DNA from: Dromiciops gliroides
Taxonomy: Eukaryota; Chordata; Mammalia; Microbiotheria; Microbiotheriidae
Direction of reading: 5' to 3'
Length of the DNA: 64,000 nt
Assembly: GCF_019393635.1 (NCBI RefSeq)
Contig: NC_057861.1
Span: 541,518,211 to 541,582,210 of the forward strand
The notes beneath the pieces were generated by a model. That model was not told the DNA's origin. It saw nothing but the letters and a program-made list of their open reading frames with translations, and ran no database searches. Both the position numbers and the translations under genes were made by a program. Shown here piece after piece: positions 56,071-62,304 of this stretch. Position 1 is the first letter of the stretch. The number at the start of each line of letters is the position of its first letter.

Positions 56071-56680
56071 GTAAGAATCCCAATTCCCAATCCGCCTGGA
56101 AGCTGAGCTCTGGGAACCTCCCTCTTCTCTCCCTCCAACATCCTCAGCCTGGGCTAGCTAACATCCCGGAGGGTACCGCCCCCTCCCCAACTCCTGATAC
56201 CTCTAGGGCTTCCAGCCGGTCCTTCAGACTCTGCATGGTCCGGCTCAGTTGGTCAATGACTTGGCCGGGGTCCCGCGGAAGGTCGCCCATGGTATCCTTG
56301 CCCGTCCCAGTTTTGCCGTACTCCTTCCTCCAGGGGCCAGACTTGCCGTCTGCGCCGCCCGCCAGACTCTCACAGCGGGTCAGCTTGCCGGTCAGTTCGC
56401 GGATAGTCTCCCGCTGGTTCCCAATGGTCTCTTTCTGCTGCAGGATGGTCTCCCGCAGCTGCAACACCGTAGCCTTGAGCTCCTCTTCTGGGGTCAGCGC
56501 GCCGCCCTGAATGGGGACTGCTGGGAGTGGACAGCCTGCGCTAGTAGCCTCCAGGGGCAGAGAGGTGCACACAAAACGGCTACCGGGCGGCGCCGGGCTC
56601 TCCTGACTCCGCACGCCGACCCCCCACCCACCCCCGGATACCACCAAGAACACTATCCCTGTGGTCAGCAGCGCCAGCAT
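34961..56680 (-). CDS. NPTX2: Neuronal pentraxin 2, whole coding span (five exons)
   Basis: Secreted synaptic pentraxin; in the known family it is an activity-induced protein that clusters AMPA receptors at excitatory synapses. Five exons (56201-56680, 53498-53714, 43317-43561, 40667-40846, 34961-35188) join in phase at GT-AG borders to 1,350 nt, 449 residues, against about 431 in human. Order: signal peptide about 1-25; N-terminal cysteines C38, C50, C103; coiled coils about 63-103 and 139-232; pentraxin domain about 236-447 with the HxCxTW signature at H329-W334, the likely disulfide C271-C331, and calcium-site residues E373, Q374, D375, D382 and Q385. Sequons N166, N207 and N411. Extra residues relative to human sit after the signal core and near 105-125. 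Exon 1 wording ([23 protein letters not shown]) fits NPTX2 rather than NPTX1. No frame break is seen, so it reads as intact. Confidence 0.97.
35400..35552 (-). mobile_element. CORE-SINE fragment, NPTX2 intron 4
   Basis: CATGTTTTTACAAATGAGGA ... GAACCCAGTTCTCTTGACTT. Confidence 0.6.
35603..36313. repeat. Giant purine tract (GGAT)n then (GGAA)n/(GGGA)n
   Basis: (GGAT)12 at 35603-35650, then about 660 bp of almost pure purine with (GGAA) cores at about 35,905-35,990 and 36,205-36,311. In the NPTX2 transcript it is UUCC-rich. Confidence 0.98.
36378..36575 (+). mobile_element. CORE-SINE (MIR/MON group), NPTX2 intron 4
   Basis: ATAGAGTGCTGGGCTTGGAA ... GTTGTGAGGATCAAATGAGA. Confidence 0.7.
36795..36875 (+). 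mobile_element. L2 3' end fragment, NPTX2 intron 4
   Basis: ACTGCAAGTTCCTTTAAGGC and CAATAAATATTGATTGATG. Confidence 0.55.
36885..37245 (+). repeat. Old dispersed repeat pieces, NPTX2 intron 4
   Basis: CAAGCACTGGGAAGAGACAC and CCTGCCCTTGTGAAGTTTAC; an earlier piece near 36,900. Confidence 0.45.
37245..37397 (-). mobile_element. CORE-SINE fragment, NPTX2 intron 4
   Basis: CCAGAGGTCACACGGCTGGC in a MIR-like frame. Confidence 0.55.
37948..38335 (+). mobile_element. L1-like 3' end, NPTX2 intron 4
   Basis: ATCAGTTGGGGAATAGCTGA ... GAAACTTGGGAAGACTTGCA; diverged. Confidence 0.65.
38359..38525 (+). mobile_element. Short tRNA-SINE, NPTX2 intron 4
   Basis: Duplication GAAAAGTGGTA at 38348-38358 and 38526-38536; antisense to NPTX2. 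Confidence 0.93.
38960..39070 (+). mobile_element. L2 3' end fragment, NPTX2 intron 4
   Basis: TTAGACTGTAAGCTCCTTGG; sequence from 38,690 may be its upstream part. Confidence 0.6.
39070..39690 (+). repeat. Old dispersed repeat split by a SINE
   Basis: GGAGAAGCAGGATGAATAGA before and GGAGAAGCTATTAGAAATTT after the SINE at 39270. Confidence 0.5.
39270..39429 (+). mobile_element. Short tRNA-SINE, NPTX2 intron 4
   Basis: Duplication AAGAAAGCAATAGGA at 39255-39269 and 39430-39444. Confidence 0.94.
39800..40056 (+). mobile_element. L1-like 3' end, NPTX2 intron 4
   Basis: GGACATGGACAATGTGAGAA then TTTGTTTTGCTTGATTATAC and an A-rich end. Confidence 0.65.
40349..40379. repeat. Perfect hairpin, 13-bp arms, 5-base loop
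   Basis: GTTGTGCCAAATG, loop CAAGA, CATTTGGCACAAC; NPTX2 intron 4. Confidence 0.9.
40667..40846 (-). CDS. NPTX2: NPTX2 exon 4
   Basis: 180 nt, residues 315-374. Contains the pentraxin signature HICVTW (329-334) with C331, and ends LILGQEQ, giving calcium ligands E373 and Q374. Acceptor AATACAG before GTG, donor GTGAGT, phase 0 on both sides. Confidence 0.96.
40985..41225 (+). mobile_element. MIR-type SINE, NPTX2 intron 3
   Basis: CAGCTTGGGCAAATCACTCT ... CATCTGAAAAATAGAAATAA. Confidence 0.65.
42185..42455 (+). mobile_element. L2 3' end, NPTX2 intron 3
   Basis: ACTCCTTGAGGGCAGGGACT ... AACACAGTGCCTAGGACATG. Confidence 0.72.
42656..42682 (+). pseudogene. tRNA-Ile-like 5' half
   Basis: GGCTGATTAGCTCAGTTGGT then TAAGA: acceptor, D-arm and a perfect A box TAGCTCAGTTGG, as in tRNA-Ile(AAT). 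No anticodon arm or B box follows, so not a working tRNA. Confidence 0.5.
42940..43060 (-). mobile_element. CORE-SINE fragment, NPTX2 intron 3
   Basis: TTTTTCAGATGAGGAAACTA in MIR context. Confidence 0.6.
43317..43561 (-). CDS. NPTX2: NPTX2 exon 3
   Basis: 245 nt; completes Gly233 and codes residues 234-314, the first half of the pentraxin jelly-roll, including C271 and the near-invariant [21 protein letters not shown] stretch (positions about 269-288). Acceptor CTCTAG, donor GTAAGA after AAG, phase 0. Confidence 0.96.
43690..44020 (+). mobile_element. CR1/L3 LINE fragment split by a SINE
   Basis: GTCAGACCACATCTGGAGAA and TGTTCTGAGTGCCACCC before the SINE; GTGCCCAGAGGATGACCATG after it. Confidence 0.7.
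43783..43934 (+). mobile_element. Short tRNA-SINE in CR1/L3, NPTX2 intron 2
   Basis: Perfect 16-bp duplication AAAAGATTTATTCACA at 43767-43782 and 43935-43950; lies 222 bp from exon 3. Confidence 0.95.
44338..44611 (-). mobile_element. CORE-SINE (MIR/MON group), full length
   Basis: CAAGCACTGTGCTTAAGTAC ... CACACAGCTACTAAGTGAGT ... CTCTATCCACTACACC; NPTX2 intron 2. Confidence 0.8.
45084..45230 (-). mobile_element. Short tRNA-SINE, NPTX2 intron 2 (sense)
   Basis: Duplication AATTCATGAG at 45074-45083 and 45231-45240. Opposite orientation to the copy 1.15 kb away at 43783. Confidence 0.93.
45480..45825 (+). mobile_element. L2 3' end split by Mar-1 SINE
   Basis: TTGGTGCCTAGCACTGTTCT left; AGGAGGTACTTAATAAATGG right. 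Confidence 0.6.
45519..45772 (-). mobile_element. Mar-1 type SINE splitting an L2 end
   Basis: Full length; L2 tail wording lies on both sides. Confidence 0.87.
46095..46150 (+). mobile_element. L2 tail fragment
   Basis: TTTGCACATGGTAGGCACTC and CAATATTTGTTAAATAAATG. Confidence 0.5.
46395..46638 (-). mobile_element. CORE-SINE (MIR/MON group), full length
   Basis: CTACTAGGTACCAGGCACTA ... CTCTATTCACTATACCGCC. Confidence 0.75.
46655..46785. repeat. TATA/CATA/TATC-rich tract
   Basis: Interrupted (TATC)n and (CACA) runs in NPTX2 intron 2. Confidence 0.85.
46790..47000 (+). mobile_element. CORE-SINE (Mar/MON group)
   Basis: CTGACCTCAGAGTCAGGAAG ... GTCAAAGAAATCACATA. Confidence 0.7.
47001..47959. 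other. Repeat-poor stretch of NPTX2 intron 2
   Basis: Contains AT-rich homeobox-like TAATTTAATAAG/TTAATTAGAG words near 47,184-47,245; candidate regulatory DNA only. Confidence 0.4.
47960..48265 (-). mobile_element. L1-like LINE remnant, NPTX2 intron 2
   Basis: GGGCCATCTCTTGTAACAAA ... CACAGTCCCCTACCTCTGCA; related to 19242-19670. Confidence 0.55.
48805..48958 (+). mobile_element. Short tRNA-SINE with G-run start
   Basis: Duplication TAAAATGCCAGTGAT at 48790-48804 and 48959-48973; head preceded by a run of G. Confidence 0.93.
48992..49238 (-). mobile_element. Mar-1 type SINE
   Basis: Full length, 34 bp after a short SINE; NPTX2 intron 2. Confidence 0.87.
49423..49482. repeat. T-run and (GA)n
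   Basis: 16 T followed by about 22 GA units; may be a degenerate SINE tail. Confidence 0.95.
49620..49910 (+). mobile_element. CR1/L3 LINE 3' end
   Basis: TCTTCAAGTACCTGGAAGGT ... GAAAAACTTCCTGATAAATG ... AAGTATGGGTTGGGTTAGAT. Confidence 0.72.
49905..50045. repeat. AT-rich TATTA/ATAATA tract
   Basis: Low-complexity sequence at a CR1/L3 end. Confidence 0.8.
50045..50410. mobile_element. CORE-SINE pair (minus, then plus)
   Basis: Minus 50045-50265 (AGCTAGTATTTATATAGTGC); plus remainder with TCATCCATAAAATGAGGATA. Confidence 0.65.
50582..50725 (+). mobile_element. CORE-SINE fragment
   Basis: CAGCTTGGTGGTACAGTGGG ... TTATCTGTAAAATGGGAAAG. Confidence 0.6.
50730..51120. mobile_element. hAT-like fossil split by a Mar-1 SINE
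   Basis: AATATAGATAATATTATGTG matches the copy at 3847; right part ends GAGTTTGACAGCTCTAG. Confidence 0.6.
50835..51077 (-). mobile_element. Mar-1 type SINE inside a hAT fossil
   Basis: Body AATACATTTGGGGTTTTCTT; hAT sequence continues on both sides. Confidence 0.85.
51621..51681. repeat. (GGAT)n after an L2 tail
   Basis: About 13 units with a few changes; CACAGTATTCTGCACAGAGT just before is an L2 tail (51575-51617). Confidence 0.92.
51680..51860 (+). mobile_element. MIR-type SINE
   Basis: CAGGAGACCTGGGAAGTAGG ... CTAAATGGTCTCTAAGTTTA. Confidence 0.55.
52080..52330 (-). mobile_element. CORE-SINE (MIR/MON group), full length
   Basis: GCTATGTGCCAGGCACTGTG ... AATGAGGAAACTGAGGTAAG. Confidence 0.8.
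52445..52560 (+). repeat. Old dispersed repeat (same family)
   Basis: TATTTACCAAATGCCTACTC. Confidence 0.4.
52586..52740 (+). mobile_element. Short tRNA-SINE with G-run start
   Basis: Duplication GATTCAGTG at 52577-52585 and 52741-52749; 12-G run at the 5' end. Confidence 0.92.
52787..52916 (+). mobile_element. L1-like extreme 3' end with poly(A)
   Basis: Only about 130 bp: CTGTATAACTTTTGTTCAAT to TTACCATGT plus A-run; strongly 5'-truncated insertion. Confidence 0.7.
53053..53302 (+). mobile_element. Mar-1 type SINE near NPTX2 exon 2
   Basis: Ends AGTTGGACATGACTGAAAGG, the clearest Bov-B-like tail here; 195 bp downstream of exon 2 on the transcript. Confidence 0.88.
53303..53442 (+). mobile_element. 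MIR-type SINE next to exon 2
   Basis: CTGAGGGTTCCTTAACTGCA; ends 56 bp from exon 2. Confidence 0.5.
53498..53714 (-). CDS. NPTX2: NPTX2 exon 2
   Basis: 217 nt, residues 161-232 and the first base of codon 233. It opens HQLRVNVS (sequon N166) after acceptor CTTAAAG and holds the long heptad coiled coil with sequon N207 in HNETS. It ends GAA AGA G before donor GTAACT, phase 1. The polypyrimidine tract upstream is a pure CT microsatellite. Confidence 0.96.
53721..53745. repeat. (GA)12 forming the intron 1 polypyrimidine tract
   Basis: Transcript sense (CU)12, ending 6 nt before the exon 2 acceptor AG. Confidence 0.98.
53911..53962. repeat. (TA)26 in NPTX2 intron 1
   Basis: Pure run about 200 nt upstream of the exon 2 acceptor on the transcript. 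Confidence 0.98.
55440..55760. repeat. Pyrimidine-rich block in NPTX2 intron 1
   Basis: Degenerate CT-rich sequence on the plus strand, GA-rich in the transcript. Confidence 0.85.
55977..56068. repeat. (TC)46 near the intron 1 donor
   Basis: 92 bp pure; transcript sense (GA)46, starting 132 nt after the donor at 56200. Confidence 0.98.
56201..56680 (-). CDS. NPTX2: NPTX2 exon 1 (coding part)
   Basis: Codes residues 1-160: signal peptide, the cysteines C38, C50 and C103 used for subunit cross-links in this family, and the first coiled coil. The start ATG at 56678-56680 has A at -3 and begins MLALL as in human; an in-frame GTG five codons upstream is not needed. The exon ends LEALE at GAG followed by donor GTATCA, phase 0. 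High GC and many CpGs, unlike the AT-rich flanks. Confidence 0.96.
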
Positions 56681-56716
56681 CCTGCCTGATCCCACTGGAT
56701 GGGGGCTCGACTCACT

Positions 56717-56755
56717 TCACACCTCTACGAAGCCCACCGTGATGTGGCTTAGCAT
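56717..56755 (-). promoter_or_regulatory. Short upstream ORF in NPTX2 5' UTR
   Basis: ATG at 56753-56755 opens 12 codons (MLSHITVGFVEV) and a TGA, ending 36 nt before the main ATG. It is the only ATG between the main start and about 57,050. Its context is weak (T at -3), so leaky scanning is expected. Confidence 0.5.
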
Positions 56756-57077
56756 GGAGGTGGGGGGAGAGAGGGAAAAGGGATGGAGCTGAGCACAGTC
56801 CCGCTCTCCTCCTCCGGGCACCCCTTCGCGCTGGAGCAAAGGGTTTTGCAAAATCTTCCAGAAACAGCAACAAAGTCCTAAGCTTCCCCTCCTCCGGGGG
56901 ACTCGTGCCTTCCCTCCAACTGAGAAGACGGATTCCTCGCAGAGACAAGGAGGCCAGCCGAGGCTCCCACTCCTGCGCGGCTACTTGTTTGCTCTTGCAA
57001 GCGGCTAAGGCTGGACTTCTATCGGCTGGGCACTGAGCGGGGCTCTCCTGTCAGACTCAGCGCGCGCGCTCTCCCAT

Positions 57078-57084
57078 TCTTAAA
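57078..57084 (-). promoter_or_regulatory. NPTX2: TATA-like box TTTAAGA
   Basis: Minus-strand TTTAAGA, about 45 bp downstream of a CCAAT box; predicts a start site near 57,050 and a 5' UTR of about 370 nt. Inferred from spacing only. Confidence 0.45.
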
Positions 57085-57126
57085 GCTAGGGGAAGGCGTG
57101 CGGGGAGCAGCCACTGGCGAGCCCTG

Positions 57127-57131
57127 ATTGG
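57127..57131 (-). promoter_or_regulatory. NPTX2: CCAAT box (proximal)
   Basis: CCAAT in the context AGCCAATCA on the minus strand, about 75-80 bp before the inferred start site; a typical NF-Y position. Confidence 0.6.
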
Positions 57132-57253
57132 CTGGGGCTGGGGCCGCGCGTCATCTGGGCCCCCGGTGCCTGGCGGAGCAGGGAGGACCGGAGCTGGGGG
57201 GCCGGGGAGGGGCAGACTATAGGAGGATGGAGTGGCGGGCCCTCGCGTTTCCT

Positions 57254-57258
57254 ATTGG
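57254..57258 (-). promoter_or_regulatory. NPTX2: CCAAT box (distal)
   Basis: Second minus-strand CCAAT (AGCCAATAGG), 127 bp further upstream in the CpG island. Confidence 0.45.
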
Positions 57259-57620
57259 CTGTGTCCCAGGAAGCGCGTGCTGGACCGATGGTGGTGGGAG
57301 GGCAGGCGGGGGCGGGGGGAGGGGTGAGGGGTAGGGGAGATGCGGAGAAAGAGAGTAGAGGGAGGTAGTGGGCAAATGAAGCTCACGGGTTCGAGAGGTT
57401 CCGAGTGGCGTGTTTCCTTCTTTCCGGAGCTAATGGGGAAGGGGGGGGGTGGGGGGTGGGGGGGCGGCGGAGCTGATTAGCAGGAGTGACTGCAGCCTGG
57501 ATCCTGCTGGCTAAGGTCCGAAGGAAGAGAGAAGCAGAAGGGGGCTTCAGCCCAGTAGCTCTATTCTTTGCCACAACTCTTCACTCGGGCGCGTCTCATC
57601 TCCAGCACTGCCAGGACGCT

Positions 57621-58168
57621 TCCATTGAAAGACGAGCAGCTAGTCTTAAAATCCATTTTCTAAGGTAAAAGCAGGAGGGGGTGAGCCTCCCAGCCCCTCT
57701 CTGCCCCACTCCTGGCAATCCTATTTTCCATTCCACCCCCAGTCCTACCCTTCACTTCTTCAGGCTCTCCTCCCTCAACAGGGAAACACTAGAAGTTAAA
57801 ATCTCTAGGTAAAGATGAAAGGAAAACAGCTAGTCAGATGTGGAACCCTGGATACCTCTAGTCTGAAAGAAGGAGAGAGGAAGCATAGGGAACTCTTCCC
57901 TGTGGTACCCAGTCCATATTCGCCTCTGCAAAGCTCCTCACGCGCACCCATGGGGTAACTTCAAACGCAGACTCCAAGCCACGGGCACAGGCGCTGAGAA
58001 TGAGCATCTGGGATTGCTTGGGGTGAAGGATGGGAAGGAGTCACGCAGACTGCATCCGCCTCTCTAAAAAGGATTTAGCCTTAAATCTGGTAATGTCACT
58101 TCTTTGCCCTGACACGCGACCCCACCCCCACCCCCCAGCGTGGGTGTAGGAAGGTCAGGTATCCATCT
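57621..58168. other. Upstream flank of NPTX2
   Basis: Moderately GC-rich; nothing recognised. Confidence 0.5.
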
Positions 58169-58360
58169 CAGAGTTTCTTAACCTGGGATCTGCGGGACTT
58201 GCTTTGTGAATATTTTGTTAACTATGTTCATATAATTAGTTTCCTTTTGCAATCCTGTGTATTTTATGCATTTAACAACGTTCTTTTGAGATAGGGTCCA
58301 CAGGCTTCAACCAGTCTGCCGAAGGGGTCCATACCACAAAAAAATGTTAAGAACCATTAG
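58169..58360. mobile_element. hAT-type nonautonomous DNA transposon
   Basis: CAGAGTTTCTTAACC at the left and GTTAAGAACCATTAG at the right form terminal inverted repeats about 190 bp apart; 1.1 kb upstream of the NPTX2 promoter. Confidence 0.7.
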
Positions 58361-58719
58361 CCTAAAAGTCTTCCTTTCCCCTTAATCCAGCCTTTCAGAA
58401 AGCAGGGATTATCCGCATCTTTCTCTTCCTACTCATAAACTCCCAGCACCTGGGAACTTCCCCTATCAAAAAAATAAATACAGCCTACCAGTAGGAATGC
58501 TGATAACCGGTGCTGTTCTTGACAACTAAACCAGTAAACGAACACTACCAAGAATATTTTCCTGCTCAAACACAAATGTTTGTAGTATTATTTTCTCTAA
58601 CATCTCTAACATGTGTGGTTTTCAACTGCAAATCTACTCTACTGTAAAAAGATTTTTAAAATAGCAAAACCAAAATAAAACCCTAACAATCCCATAACAT
58701 GATTGCAAAATGGAATCAA

Positions 58720-58825
58720 ACACATCTCTCCCATTAGAATGAGAGCTCCTTCAGAGCAGAGGCTCTTTCTTTCTTTCTTTGTATCCCCAGGATTTAACAC
58801 AGTGCTAGTTGACTGACTGACAGAC
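58720..58825 (+). mobile_element. L2 3' end
   Basis: TAGAATGAGAGCTCCTTCAG ... GTATCCCCAGGATTTAACAC. Confidence 0.6.
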
Positions 58826-59869
58826 TCCCCCCATCTCTATCACTATCCCACCTCTTGCAAATACTTAAAAATAATTCACTGGTCTTTAGGGACCAACAAG
58901 CTTTTCCAGGCACCTTAGAAAGAGGAATAAGCATTGTGCTTAAACAAAATATAGTACTCTAAGTATAAAGAATGAGACCTCTACTTCCATATTCATTATC
59001 TTAGTTCTCAATGGGCCACATCACTGTCAATGTGAACAATTTATATGGCATAAACTCTTTTACCCAGCACATTGCTATGGGCAATTGATATTTAGTATTT
59101 GGGTTGGTGAGGCTGGCACAGAGTAGAGCAGAGTCCCCTGGCTCTTGCTGAGGTTAGAATGCAGTTTTCTTGGTTCAAACTTCTGTCTACTCTTAGACAG
59201 GATCTTGGGGAAGAAGGTCCAAGTGAAAATCCAATACTACAAGAACCCTGAACAGTTGGTTATAGTCAAGTCCAAGGAGGATTTACTGCACAGCTACAGG
59301 TTGAGCTGGTTAACTGCATTATAAATAGAAATGTTTGTTTGTTTTTCCTCTTGTGTTTTTTTTTAAGAAATGCTGTTGCAAGGTCATTGATCACATTATC
59401 CATTGTGCCAGAAATAAATGGATTTGTCACTTTTACATGGAAGCCTACGAGGATTCAGTAAACAAACTATATCGAAATAAATGAAATTGTTATAATATAA
59501 ACCAGACTGCAACGATTAATCTCCAGTAACCAAACTTTGACCTGCTTTGCACTTCAAACAATAGCTTGTGTTATGTAAATAGTCGTGGGTTTTTCAAGGA
59601 CAGTATTTCAAACTCCAAGGGGAAAAAAGGACTATGCATAAAAAGATTTGCATAGTGAAAATTTTCCAGAATGTAAAACCTGGTCTATACAACACCAAGT
59701 CATGGAGGGTTCAAGTAATAATTCCGATGATTCAGGTCTCCTTCTTATGGAGTATTTTGTAAGGAAATCAGAGATGGTAAAACACTTCTCTAGCATGTCC
59801 ATTCACTTGGATCTGTTTCACTTCAAGCATGATTCATTACCCACTTCACTCTACCATTATAAACATGTT
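58826..59869. other. Repeat-poor distal upstream region
   Basis: No repeat recognised; 59,330-59,660 is AT-rich and of high complexity, a possible distal element. Confidence 0.4.
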
Positions 59870-60045
59870 CAAGGTTATCCACTACATCCCAGGCCATCAC
59901 CAGTCATCCTGCCTCTTGTCCTGCCACTGGAGTTAGACGACCCTGGAAGAGAGAGTGAGCCCCGTGCCTTTGTGCAGTTTTGCCTCACTTTAATAAAATT
60001 CATTCATAAGTCAAGACATTTCTTTATGCTATCATTGAAGAAACA
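59870..60045 (+). mobile_element. RTE-tailed SINE fragment (MAR4-like)
   Basis: CTTGTCCTGCCACTGGAGTT through AAGTCAAGACAT; 3' half only and more diverged than the neighbour at 60470. Confidence 0.65.
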
Positions 60046-60280
60046 ATAGACATGTCTTCAGAGTCTTTTCCTTCCACCCCCAATTTTTCCTGCCTTTATT
60101 ATATGTCAGATTGGCCCAAGTAAAATGGAGGCCAGAGAAAAGAATATAACAACTAGTAAAATAAAATGCAAAACAAATCAACATAATTTGAATCCTTGGC
60201 TCAATCAATGATTCTATCCCTGTGGATATTCTCTTCACCAGTACTATTAGCAACTGTGGCTTGTTTTCCTATATAGTTCT

Positions 60281-60442
60281 GTTTGTTTATTTGTTTGTTT
60301 TTTGTTTCAGGGAAAGGAGGGTTAAGTGACTTGCCCAGGGTCACACAGCCAGTAAGTGTCAAGTGTCTGAGGTCAGATCTGAACTCAGGTCCTCCTGAAT
60401 CCAGGGCTGGTGCTTTATCCACTGTACCACCTAGCTGCCCCC
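60281..60442 (-). mobile_element. Short tRNA-SINE upstream of NPTX2
   Basis: Near-perfect duplication TTTCCTATATAGTTCT (60265) and TTTCCTATAAAGTTCT (60443). Confidence 0.92.
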
Positions 60443-60469
60443 TTTCCTATAAAGTTCTTATCCAGGTAC

Positions 60470-60975
60470 TCTTATCCTTTGTTTTGGAAAAGGACCAATA
60501 ACATCATAAGGTGATGTCTTGACTTGCTTGTGAATTGGATTTAAGTGAAGCAGAGTTGCAAAAAGTCATCAGTCAAGACAACTGGTGATGGTCCATGATG
60601 CGGTGGATAACCTTGGTGTCTTTGATGACTGATCAAGTTCTGGAGTTCAACAACAGCACCTGCTTCAGTTGCCTTCTTGGCAGTTAGAACAAACTGTTCT
60701 CATCCACCCATTCCACTGGGGGAAGTCTTTACATGCTTGGGGTAGACACCCCCATAACTCACCAATGGGTTTGAGGACTATTAGTTACCCTCAACCTAGT
60801 TTAACCCATCTGCCAAGATGGTTTACTGAGGTGTGGCTGTTGCACGTGCTACAGCTTCTTGGTGCCACAGGCAAGAGTTGACTGAAGGATAGACAGTAAA
60901 GGTGGATGTTCAGGCCTGAAAAGGCCTCAGCAAACCCTCACACCAGAGGTGCTGGTCTTCCTTAAATACCCCACA
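60470..60975 (-). mobile_element. RTE-tailed SINE (MAR4-like), near full length
   Basis: About 505 bp on the minus strand; tail complement at 60474-60535, body with AAGACAACTGGTGATGG; the longest member of this family here. Confidence 0.75.
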
Positions 60976-61244
60976 TACCCTATCAACAACTTAGTTATAT
61001 ATTGAAAGTACCATTGGTAAAATTAATGTTTGTAGATGGTTTAAATGTGTGATCTTTTACATCCATCTATTTTTTTTACCTCTCTGCCAACATCTCTGTG
61101 GATCTGGAAAAAGAGTTCAATCTTTTCTCTTTCATGGATTACCACATCCAAAACAATTCATCACTTATTGGTCCATTTTGTAATGGATGATGAGTCTCAC
61201 TGTAGTTAGCCCAGTGGTCCTTGGACAATAGATAGAGTCAGTGT

Positions 61245-61560
61245 CTGGATCAGTAAATAAGCATTTATTAGGTACTTGCTATGTGCCGTGCATTATGCTA
61301 GTGGACAAAAAGAAAAAAATATATATATATATTATCAAGGACCATACCTTTTTGGCATGTGGGGGTGGGGAACATGTATATGTATAAAATATAAACTATG
61401 TACAAAATAAATGCAAAAAAATTTTAAGGAGTACCAGCTAATAGGGGGATAGGGAAAGGCATTACATAGGAGATTTCAAGAGACAGCTGAGGAGGTTCAT
61501 TTCAGACATAGAGGATGATCTACACAAAGGCACAAAGGTGGAACAAGTTAAAACAGTTTA
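61245..61560 (+). repeat. Old dispersed repeat (same family)
   Basis: TAGGTACTTGCTATGTGCCG ... GGCATTACATAGGAGATTTC. Confidence 0.5.
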
Positions 61561-61646
61561 CACCATCTCAAATATTCAGAGACAACAATGTGGATACTTA
61601 TAAAGGACCACAGAGACCACAGGTGGAGGGAAAGACCTTATTTTTT

Positions 61647-62066
61647 CATCATAAAAGTATTTTATTATTTTCCAGTTACATGTAGAGATGGTTTTCAATG
61701 TCTGTTTTTATAAGATTTCTAATTTCAAATTTTTTCTCCCTCCCTCGCCCCTCCCCCTCCCCAAGACAGAAAACAATCTGATATAGATTATATGTGTACA
61801 ATCATATTAAGCATATTTCTGCATTAGTCATGTTGTAAAAGAAGAATCAGAACAAAAGGGGAAAACCACAAAACAGAAGAAAACAAAAGTAGAAACAGTA
61901 TGGCTCAATCCACAGCCAGATTCCACAGTTCCTTTTTCTAGATGTGGAGAGCATTTTCCCTCTTGTGTCCTTTGGAATCAGTTGATCATCACACAATGTT
62001 GTTGATACAGTGGACAATGTTCTCCTGGTTCTGCTCATTTCATTCAGCATCAATTCATATAAGGAG
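61647..62066 (-). mobile_element. L1-like 3' end, 5'-truncated
   Basis: Duplication AGACCTTATTTTTT (61633) and AGACCTTATTCTTT (62067). The best preserved copy of this module here. Confidence 0.78.
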
Positions 62067-62304
62067 AGACCTTATTCTTTACACTTTGAGTACTGATTAA
62101 ATTTTAAGTAGAATGCTTATTCTTCTACCTAAGCAGTGCTAAAAAAAAAACAAACCAAACAAGCAAAACAACAACAACAAAACCCTCCTACTTCCTAAAT
62201 ATCAATTAATTATTTTTAAGCATTTTCAAGAGGCTAAGATGTCAAGTATAAAGAATGGCAAGTAAGCCAGTTTGGTTGGACCCTACAGTGCATTCGAATT
62301 AATT

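Larger units (their letters stand above)
53715..56200 (-). other. NPTX2: NPTX2 intron 1
   Basis: 2,486 bp. Holds a 92-bp CT run near the donor, a pyrimidine-rich (plus strand) block, a (TA)26 run and the GA/CT acceptor tract. Between about 53,965 and 55,440 it is AT-rich and free of recognised repeats. Confidence 0.9.
56150..57620. promoter_or_regulatory. NPTX2: CpG-rich island over NPTX2 promoter and exon 1
   Basis: The only extended CpG- and GC-rich stretch in the window, with clusters such as GCGCGCGC at 57060-57067. It covers exon 1, the 5' UTR and about 600 bp upstream, ending at a G-run (57437-57470). Confidence 0.85.

Noticed and set aside
55977-56075. (CT)n followed by CAG/GTAAGA on the plus strand, like an acceptor plus donor
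   Set aside because: No plus-strand exon or ORF of interest is attached; a chance donor after a microsatellite.
55869-56510. 213-codon plus ORF with a long Leu-Ser run
   Set aside because: Made by the (TC)46 microsatellite.
56249-56689. Plus-strand ORF of 146 codons opposite exon 1
   Set aside because: Shadow of a GC-rich coding exon; no family match and no support for a plus transcript.
58169-58360. Upstream promoter element of NPTX2
   Set aside because: Terminal inverted repeats show it is a hAT-type transposon fossil.
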